Origin: Triticum aestivum
Taxonomy: Eukaryota; Streptophyta; Magnoliopsida; Poales; Poaceae
Reading direction: 5' to 3'
NCBI RefSeq assembly: GCF_018294505.1
Contig: NC_057803.1
Coordinates: forward strand, 238,482,397-238,546,396
Length of the DNA stretch: 64,000 bases
Part shown: positions 56,068 through 64,000 of the stretch, one piece after another
How the letters are laid out: every line of letters starts with the position of its first letter
Numbering within the stretch: position 1 is the first letter of the stretch
Program-made: the position numbers and the translations under genes
The notes under the pieces: model-generated
What the model saw: only the letters and a program-made list of their open reading frames with translations
Databases searched by the model: none
What the model was told of the DNA's origin: nothing

Positions 56068-58494
56068 ATGTCTTAAGTGAACTACAAGTCGCATCTCAGG
56101 ATTCCCACATTCGATGGGACAGACTATCCCTTCTGGAAGGAGAAGATGAAGATTCATCTCCGAGCAACCGATGGTTATATGTGGAACATGAACATGGTGC
56201 ACATCAGATTCACTGTTATTATTCCTCAAGTTCCTATCGATGAAGAAAAGAAGCTCATTCAACTCAATGCTCAAGCCAAATATGAAATTGGTGGTCATTT
56301 GTCTCGAGCTCAATTACTTCGGTTCGCCAGTGTGAGACTGCAAAAGAGTTGTGGGATGTCCTCGAAAAGATCAATGAAGGAGTCTCAACTCAGAAAGAAG
56401 CTCAAATGATACTCTACGAGCGAAGTTCAATCACTTCAAGCGTATTGGATATTAAAGGCTGTCAGCAAACCTTCGATCGCCTCAGTGATATCGCAAATGA
56501 ACTTCAAGGACTCAGTGCCAAAGATATCACTGACCATGAAGTTGTGAAGAAACTGCTTCGATGCCTTGACACCTCATTTGACATGCTTGTTCTGATGATT
56601 TGAGAGCTTCCTAATTTTAAATGTCTCAAATCTGCTGATGTTATGGAAAGGCTAAAAAGTCACGAGGAACAAGAAGAAGAGAAAAGAGCTGTGTATGGCT
56701 GAACTCAATGCAAAAATCATGCTCTCAAGGTTGTGGCTGATTCCTCCTCAGATGGAAATGCGGAAGAAGATTCTGATGATCTAGAACGACTCAACAAAGA
56801 TCTCGCACTAATCACAAAGCAATTCCAACATTTCCACAAGAAGAGCCAGTTCCAGAAAAGAAGTTCAAGCAACTATGGCAGTTCAAAATCCTCAAAACCT
56901 GCCAAAGAATACACCTGTTTCAAGTGCAAAAAGCCTGGACACTTCATTTCAGACTACCCTCTCTGGGAAGCTGAAATCCGTGCCACTGGGAGATATGATT
57001 CGAGCAACCATCGAAGCAAAGGCAAGAGGAAGAACTATGACTCTGGTGATGATAAGAAAACAAAGAAGTTCTTCAAGAAGAAGGATAGCTCCACCTCAAA
57101 ATCATCATCGAGATCTTCCTCAACGAATCCTTCCAAGTCCTCCTCCAACCGCAAGAATACTTCTCGCAATGCCAAGGCTTACATCGACAAGGAAATGGAT
57201 TCTGAAGAAGAAGAATCGTCAGGTTCCAAAGAAGAAGAAGAACCCGATGAAGATTCCAACTCCGGCATGGCTGACATAGCATGTGCTTCCTCTTCTATGA
57301 CAAACTTCTTCAAGAATCCTTCAAGTGATGACAAATCTCGTGCATACTACTTCATGGCCGAGGCTTCGAAAGAAAAGGTATCCACCAAACATCACAAGAC
57401 TCACTCTAGTGATCAGTATTGATCAGTATTCTTCTGATGAGGATGGCCATGATAAGTTGATCAAAATTGCCAACATACAACAAAATTCTCTTGAGAAAAC
57501 CCTCAGGAAATCTGAAGGGTTGTTGGTTGAGGAGATGGAGAAAAACCAGTTGCTGACTGAAGAGTATTCCACTCTCAAGTCATGAATGGATGAACTCTCA
57601 ACTCATCATGACTTTCTCTCAACAGACCACGAAAGATTGACCTATGATTACCTGCAAAGGAAACATGAACTTGAGGCGCTGAGAGAGGCTCATGAAGATT
57701 TTATGAAAGAAAATTCTCTTCTCACCCAACAACTTAAAAAGAAACCTGAAGCTTTTGAGCCACCATGTTTGAAATGCATTGAATGAAATAATGTTGAATC
57801 TAATGTCGAATCATCTGTGAACGCTAACACCTTGAACGAGAAAAATGGTTCTGTTTGTGATGAAAATGCTAGGTTGAAGGATCTTCTTCAGATAGGAATG
57901 TTCAAATCTCTCAAGAGACCCAAACCCTTTGCGATGTTCTGAAGAAATCTATTCTTCACAAAAATTCTAGAAAGGAAGGCATTGGTTTAGGAAGGAAATT
58001 CAATGAAAATGGCACTTGCTGGGAACCCCATCAATATCCTCAGATTGTATAGGTTCCTGCAAAGAGCAAAATTCTCGACCCTGCATTACTTTGGGGATAT
58101 AACTTTCCCATTCCTGAATATCCTGATGATGATTCTCTGGACAACTACAAGTTGTTCAAAGATCAATATGGTGAAACAATTGCTCGCTATGTTGGACCGA
58201 ACAACAGAAATGGCCCCCCCAAAGAAAGCCATTTGGGTGCCTAAGAAAACTATTGATTCCCTACATATTTCTACTCTACTAACCATGCATGCACAAAGAA
58301 TTCGACATAATGAATATATGCATACATGATACAATCACTATGCACATTCGTATGGAAAGAATTTCAATGCTTACTCTTACAATTACTCTCGCTGCTCATC
58401 GAGCAACAACTATGCTTATGGAAGTAAATCATATCCTACTCGTTCATTTGTTTTGAAGCCACCTACAAAGATGTGGGTGGTTAAGAAAGCCTAA
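56068..58494 (+). pseudogene. Element D gag
   Basis: The ATG at 56068-56070 is followed by TAA as the third codon. Homology to element C Gag then runs through shifting frames: FDGTDYPFWKEKMKIHL at the N-terminus, LLRCLDTSFDMLVLMI, and CFKCKKPGHFISDY, a zinc knuckle whose last Cys is Tyr. Ser/Lys- and Glu-rich tracts, a coiled-coil region (57325-57786) and the shared C-terminus KMWVVKKA ending at 58494 follow. There are numerous nonsense codons and at least four frameshifts. Confidence 0.88.
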
Positions 58495-61400
58495 TTCTTC
58501 CGCAGGACTATGTCTCCGGGTGCACTGAGTGGATTATGGACAGTGGATGCACTAGTCATATGACCAGAGACAAGTCCTTGTTTGTCGACCACAACTTAAC
58601 TGCTTCTCCTCTGAAGTATATCACTTTTGGCGACAACAACAAAGGAAACGTAATTGTCCTAGGTAAAATTGCTATTTCCAAGGACAAGTCTATTGATGAT
58701 GGGCTACTTGTTCAATCCCTTAGATTCAATCTTATGTCAGTTGGCAAGTTATGTGATTTAGGCATGCTAGTATTATTCTTTATATCCGAATAAATTGTCT
58801 TCATGGCCTCTGACCAGTCCTTCGTCTTTGAGAGAATTAGAAAGGGTGATCTTTATATTCTGGATTTCTCTAAGGGTCCCTTAGTCCAAAATTGTTTGCT
58901 TGCAAAAGCAGCCGAAGGATGGCTGTGGCACCATAGACCTGGTCATGTAGGTATGAGATTTGCAGACTCTGGTGGAGAGAAAGCATCTTCGTGGTATTCC
59001 TGATGTGAAATTCAACAAGAATCATCTCTGTGCTCCTTGTGAAGCTGGTCAATTGGCTAAGAAACATCATTTATCCAAGAAAGTTGTGACCACAATAAGA
59101 CCACTGGAAATTCTTCATATCGATTTATTCGATCCTCAAAATTATGCAAGCTTCGGCGGTAGTCATTATGGTCTGGTTATTGTTGATGATTTCTCTCGAT
59201 ACACTTGGGTATTCTTCCTTGAGGACAAGACTTGTACTCAAGATATATTCAAAAGCTTCGCTAAGAAGGTCCAGAATGAATATGGTGTGTGAATTAAGCA
59301 TGTCAGAAGTGACAATGGAGCTGAGTTCAAAAATACTCACATTGCTGAATTCCTCGATGATCATGGCATCACTCATGAGTTCTCTGCTTCTTAGACTCCT
59401 CGACAGAATGGAGTTGTTGAATGAAAGAATAGAACTCTCATTGAAATGGCAAGAACAATGCTTAGTGAGTATAAAACTCCCACTCGCTTCTGGGCTGATG
59501 GCATTAACACTGCTTGTCATGTTATCAATCATGTTTATCTTCACAAGTTCCTTAAGAAAACTTCATATGAGATTATCACTGGCAAGAAACCAAATGTTTC
59601 TTATCTTCGTGTGTTTCATGCACCTTGTTATATTCTTGATATGTGTCACTCTTCCAATTTTGTACCTAAGGCACATGAAGGATTCCTTCTTGGTTATGGC
59701 TCAAACTCGCGTACTTATCGAGTCTATAATTCTCACCACATAAAATTTATGGAAACAGTAAATGTGCGGTTTGATGAATCTAGCGGCTCTGAAAAGGAGC
59801 CAAATGTGATAGATGAACCGCTGATATCGGATGCTATTTGGCAAATGGCCATTGGGAGTGTGAAGCCTATTGAAGGAAATGCACATGAGTCATCTGATGA
59901 TGATGCTCCCATGACTCAAAGCAGAACTCGTCAAGCCACTACCGAAGCAAATGCTCCTCCAAATGGAAATGGCAGTCAAAATTCAAATACCGAACAAAAT
60001 GGCAATCCTGAAGGGAATGATGACACAAATGCTGATGCTGATGATAATGACCATCACTAAGAAAATGCTCATCCTCGTGTGGCAAATCGAGTTGATCCCT
60101 CGCCAATTCTTGATGAACTCGAGAATCCAGGTTATCGACCCACAACTCATTCGCGTACTCGTCTGGCTAACTACTACGGTGGTTTATCTTTTGTTTCATT
60201 GGCAGAACCTACCAAATATGAAGAAGCCATGAATGATCTGGATTGGATGAATGCCATGCAAGAGGAGTTGGTGCAATTCGAATTAAATGATGTGTGGGAA
60301 CTGGTTGAAAAATTGAATCCCAAGAAGCACAATATCATCGGCACAAAATGGATCTTCCGCAACAAGCAAGATGAAAATGTTATTGTGGCAAGAAAAAAGC
60401 ACGACTCGTTGCCCAAGGATACACACAGGTAGAAGGCATTGATTTTGGTGAAACATATTCTCCTATTGCACGCCTTGAGGCAATTCACATTCTTCTTGCT
60501 TATGCAAATTACAATGATATCTTGCTATATCAAATGGATGTGAAAAGTGCTTTCCTCAATGGTGAAATTGATGAGGAAGTTTATGTTAGACAGCCACCTG
60601 GCTTTGAACACCCTGAGTTTCCTAACAAAATTTTCAGGTTGAAGAAAACTTTATATGGGCTAAAGCAAGCCCCTAGAGCTTGGTATGACACTCTGAAGAA
60701 GTTTTTGCTCGACAAGGGGTTCAAAACAGGATCCACTAATCCCACACTTTTCACTCGTGTAGTTGACAATGATTTATTCATTTGAAAAATCTATGTGGAT
60801 GATATTATCTTCAGCAGTACTAACAATGCTTGCAGCTTGGAATTCGGGAAAATGATGTCTGATAAATATCAAATGACCATGATGGGTGAACTTAAATTCT
60901 TTCTTGGACTACAAATACGTCAACAAGTGAATGGTATTTTCATTTCTTAGGAAAAATATCCGAAGGAGTGCCTGAAGAAGTTAAAAATGCAAGATTCCAA
61001 ATGAAGGGCTATAAAACTCCAATGCCCATGAATGGTAAGCTAGATGTAGATGTGTATGATAAGGATTATGATCAGGAAGCCTATCGTTCGATGATTGGAT
61101 CACTTTAGTACCTATGTGCATCCAGACCTGACATTATGTTGAGTGTCTACATGTGCGCCCGCTATCAAGCTGCACCGAAAGAATCGCATCACCAAGCGGT
61201 CAAGCGCATTCTGAGATATTTGGCTCACATCCCCACCTTAGGTTTATAGTATCCTAAGGGAGCACAGTTTGATCTTGTTTGAAATTTAGACTCAAATTGG
61301 GATGGTGACTTGGTTGATAGGAAATCTACTTCAGGGACATGTCATTTTCTCGGTAAATCTTTGGTCTATTAGACTTCAAGGAAGCAGAATTGTGTATCCC

Positions 61401-61745
61401 TGTTTAAGGCTGAGGCCGAATATATTGTTGCTGGCTCTTCTTGCACTCAGTTATGATGGATGAAGCAGACACTGAAGGATTATGGCATCAAGGTCAAACA
61501 TATACCTCTTTATTGTGACAATGAGAGTGCCATCAAAATTGCACATAATCCTGTGCAACATTCTTGCACGAAGCACATTGCCATCAGACATCACTTTATT
61601 CGCGATCATGTGGCTCGAGAGGATATTGTTATCAACCACAAGATCGAAGGTAATCTCGCTGATATTTTCACCAAGCCTCTCGACGAGAAAATATTCTATG
61701 CGTTGGTGTGAGCTAAATATCCTAGACCTCACAAACGTGCAGTAA
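58495..61745 (+). pseudogene. Element D Pol: protease, integrase, RT, RNase H
   Basis: The protease motif WIMDSGCTSHMT is at 58530-58570 and here keeps DSG, unlike element C. The integrase zinc segment is at 58930-59050, catalytic D in HIDLFDP and VRSDNGAEF, and NGVVE just before an in-frame TGA near 59420. RT has [19 protein letters not shown] and YVDDIIF, with a TGA at 60784-60786 just before the YVDD segment. RNase H traces ([20 protein letters not shown]) lead to the stop at 61743-61745. More than ten stops and several frameshifts make it non-functional. Confidence 0.9.
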
Positions 61746-62994
61746 GCTAGACTCGGCAACCATGCTAACATTTCCACATCTTTGGAAGTAATGGGTGCAT
61801 AACACTCGAAGAGTCTAAAACTTTCGACAACGTGAAAGTTTCTTTTTGAGAGTGAATACATTAACGAAGAACTAGACTAACCGGATGCCATGATAATTGT
61901 GCGATGCTCGGGGTCATACAGTTCTTATACGATGGGTTACGCCACCACAATTCTCTTTGACGAATTTCTCTTTGATTCGATGGATTTGTTTTTTGTCCGA
62001 ATGCATTTGTCTCATAGCTATTTGCTTGTTTTCTTGTGTTCTCTGCTGATTGAAATGCCTAGGATCCTGATTTACCTCTGATCTATCTCTTCCAGTCTAT
62101 GTTGATCCATTGGTAATGCTCAATTTTATTTGGAACGAAACTTATCTAGTGTCCTTGATCACGATTTGGTTTCGAACTAAACTTTAATATGTTTTGGCGA
62201 AAGTTGTCCAAAGTTTGGGATTTCCCCTCAATGTTAGGACCATGTTCTTTGACGTTTGCCATGTGCAATACATCAAGTGCCAATCCGTCCAATCTGTTGA
62301 ATTGCAATCATCCCTACCTAGAGACTATTGGATCAAAAACCTCGGCATGCGGTTATTCTCCTCGTCTACATATAAACCACAGCGCACCCTTCGCCCTCCT
62401 TTACCCTCTTTCTACTTGCTCTCTATACACTGAAACCTTCGCCGCTCTGCTCCACCTTGAGCTTGATACCGACAACCCCTTCGCCGCTTAACTGTCGGAA
62501 AGAGGTCACCGGAGTCATTCCACGCTGCCGCGGGACATCTCCTTCCTAGCGCCGCCATAGCTGCTGCACGTCACCAAGCTAGGGTACATGTAGCTCATGC
62601 TCGAACTTCCTTCCTTCTAATTCGAGTTCGTCTACGGTTAATTTTCAAAAAAATTACCGCTTATCTTAGATCTAGGGTTTTCACTTCTCTAGAGCTAATG
62701 CGGTTTGTAGTTTTTCCTCACATCCGAATCCGTCAGATCCAGGTTTGTGATTATGCTTCGCTCGAATGAAATGCCTATCTCGCTGTCTAGTAATCTTCTT
62801 CAGACTTACTAGCTCGATATATATGTTTCATGCTTCCGAAACATCTCTCAAAATCTGTATCTAATTCTTCCTCCAAAAGTTTTTGTTTGACAAAATCTTT
62901 AGCCATGAGCATTTGTGACCCTGCCCCCATTTTCCTTTGTACCTATTGTCTTTCACATGTCAATGCAGTCTATTGAAGAGCTGAGATTCACACT
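61746..62994 (+). promoter_or_regulatory. Element D spacer and promoter-like leader before the env-like ORF
   Basis: 1.25 kb between the Pol stop and the env-like ATG. A TATA box (TATAAA, 62371-62376) is followed by CT-rich leader (CCTCCTTTACCCTCTTTC). A pyrimidine-containing stretch ends in TGCAG at 62964-62968, a plausible 3' splice site 26 nt before the ATG. GT sites near 62,583 and 62,637 could serve as donors. The position matches the leader block in element C. Function is inferred. Confidence 0.45.
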
Positions 62995-63455
62995 ATGGCT
63001 AATGATGAAGAGGCTTTCATGGGAACAACTGACGAGTCCAAAGCGCCAAAGGGCCCAACGGTAGGACCATCAACGAGCAAAAGTAAACGAGCCAAACAAA
63101 ATGCAAATGATCAAGAAGGAGATGCACCAAAGAATAGGAGAGGTTGCAGCCAACCCCTCAAAAACACAACTGAGCTTGTCTCTCATGATTTATATAACAC
63201 TGTACCATTAGAAGATTCAACTCAGAGAAAATGAGGTGTGCAAATGATTCGGCGCCACTGGGTAAAGGAGTGGTTTAACTACAAGTTGGTTCACCCTCAA
63301 CACGCCCAGAACTTTGCTTTCCATCCCCCACGGGGTGATTATCGCGATATTGGGCTCATCCGGGCAGGTAGACCTCAGCAAAGGCCACCAGCACCTCCTG
63401 ACGCTGATGAGTCATCTCTCAAGACTTCGGATTCTTATCCTGAAGAAAAGGCCGA
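62995..63455 (+). pseudogene. Element D env-like ORF, N-terminal part
   Basis: It starts ATG-GCT like the element C ORF. The first 79 codons are basic and disordered, and an in-frame TGA sits at 63232-63234. Beyond it, in the same frame, MIRRHWVKEWFNYK aligns with IRRYWAEQWFKYRF of C. The ORF is cut by element H at 63456. Confidence 0.8.
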
Positions 63456-64000
63456 TGATACGTCTCCAACGTATCTATAATTTTTGTTTGGTCAATGCTA
63501 TTATATTATCAATCTTGGATGTTTTATATGCATTTATATGCTATTTTATATGATTTTTGAGACTAACCTATTAACCGAGAGCTCAGTGCCAGTTTCTGTT
63601 TTTTTCCTTGTTTTTGAGTTTTGTGGAGAAGGAATATCAAACGGAGTCCAAACGAGCTGAAAATTTACAGTGATTTTTTATGGACCAGAAGAAGCCCCCA
63701 AAGCAAAAGAGTTGGGCCAAAAGAGTACCAAGCCAACCACACGGGTGCAGGGCGTGCCCTACCCCCTCGGGAGGGTGCTCCACCCTTGTCGTTGACTCTT
63801 GGACCCCCTGACTTGAAACTGATGCAAGAAACCCCTATAAATATAGAAACCCAAAGAAATAAACCTAGATTTGGAGTTTCGCCACCATAAGCCTCTGTAG
63901 CCACAAAAAATCAATCGGGAGCCCGTTCCGGCACCCTGCCGGAGGGGGAAACCATCACCGGTGGCCATCTTCATCATTCCGGCGCTCTCCATGACGAGGA
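63456..64000 (+). repeat. Element H: Sabrina/WHAM-like LTR, start only
   Basis: It begins TGATACGTCTCCAACGTATC and runs off the window. It is collinear with the sense strand of element B's LTR (shared blocks ATATCAAACGGAGTCCAAAC-like and TTTTTTATGGACCAGAAG) but clearly diverged. A TATA box TATAAATA lies at 63836-63843. Whether a full element or a solo LTR follows cannot be seen. Confidence 0.85.

Larger units (their letters stand above)
45959..63455 (+). mobile_element. Element D: degenerate Sirevirus (Ty1-Copia), interrupted by G and H
   Basis: Own sequence is 45959-46143 and 54888-63455. Order on the + strand: 5' LTR, primer site, gag, protease, integrase, RT, RNase H, leader, env-like ORF. 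It has the same organisation as C but is far more decayed, with dozens of stops and frameshifts. Element H begins at 63456 inside the env-like ORF. The 3' LTR is outside the window. Confidence 0.85.

Noticed and set aside
1..64000. A CRISPR array, prokaryotic operon or phage system
   Set aside because: No short regularly spaced repeats, ribosome-binding-site-led gene clusters or bacterial proteins are present. All structure is explained by plant LTR retrotransposons.

Overview
This is a plant nuclear genomic window made entirely of nested LTR retrotransposons. I found no host protein gene, rRNA, tRNA, CRISPR array or prokaryotic feature. The families (a BARE-1/Angela/WIS-type Copia, a Sabrina/WHAM-like Gypsy, large Maximus-like Sireviruses) and the nesting depth point to a large-genome Triticeae grass (wheat, Aegilops, barley or rye). 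The family names come from memory of their LTR starts and protein motifs, not from a search, so they are tentative.

Layout by insertion order. The oldest layer is F (45349-45958), a scrap of Angela-like gag/protease on the + strand. Into F went E (43542-45348, Tat/RIRE2-like Gypsy, minus; its 3' part lies left of the window) and D (45959-63455, Sirevirus, plus). Into E went B (Sabrina/WHAM-like Gypsy, minus: 5079-11960 and 42877-43541). Into B's 3' LTR went A (1-5078, same family as E, minus; cut by the window start). Into B's 5' LTR went C (11961-42876, Maximus-like Sirevirus, minus; 5-bp duplication GGGAG). Into C's integrase gene went X (21345-37739), a chromovirus-derived non-autonomous family with LTRs of about 4.17 kb, arranged as an inverted LTR arm, a deleted unit and a complete LTR-internal-LTR unit. 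Into D's 5' LTR went G (46144-54882, Angela/BARE-1 Copia, minus; duplication AAAGC). Into D's env-like ORF went H (63456-64000 and beyond, Sabrina/WHAM-like LTR, plus).

LTR divergence counted by eye agrees with this order: X about 0.5%, C about 1.1%, G about 4%, B about 10%. Only C keeps long open frames: an 842-aa Gag, a Pol split by X, and an env-like ORF of about 1,224 codons. A, B, D, E, F and G are pseudogenised, and X has only degraded pol.

The points most worth following are three. X forms a near-perfect 3.25-kb inverted repeat whose outer end lies at the primer binding site and has no target duplication. Both Sireviruses carry a promoter-like leader before the env-like ORF. X also contains a 9-bp microhomology junction between LTR and internal sequence.
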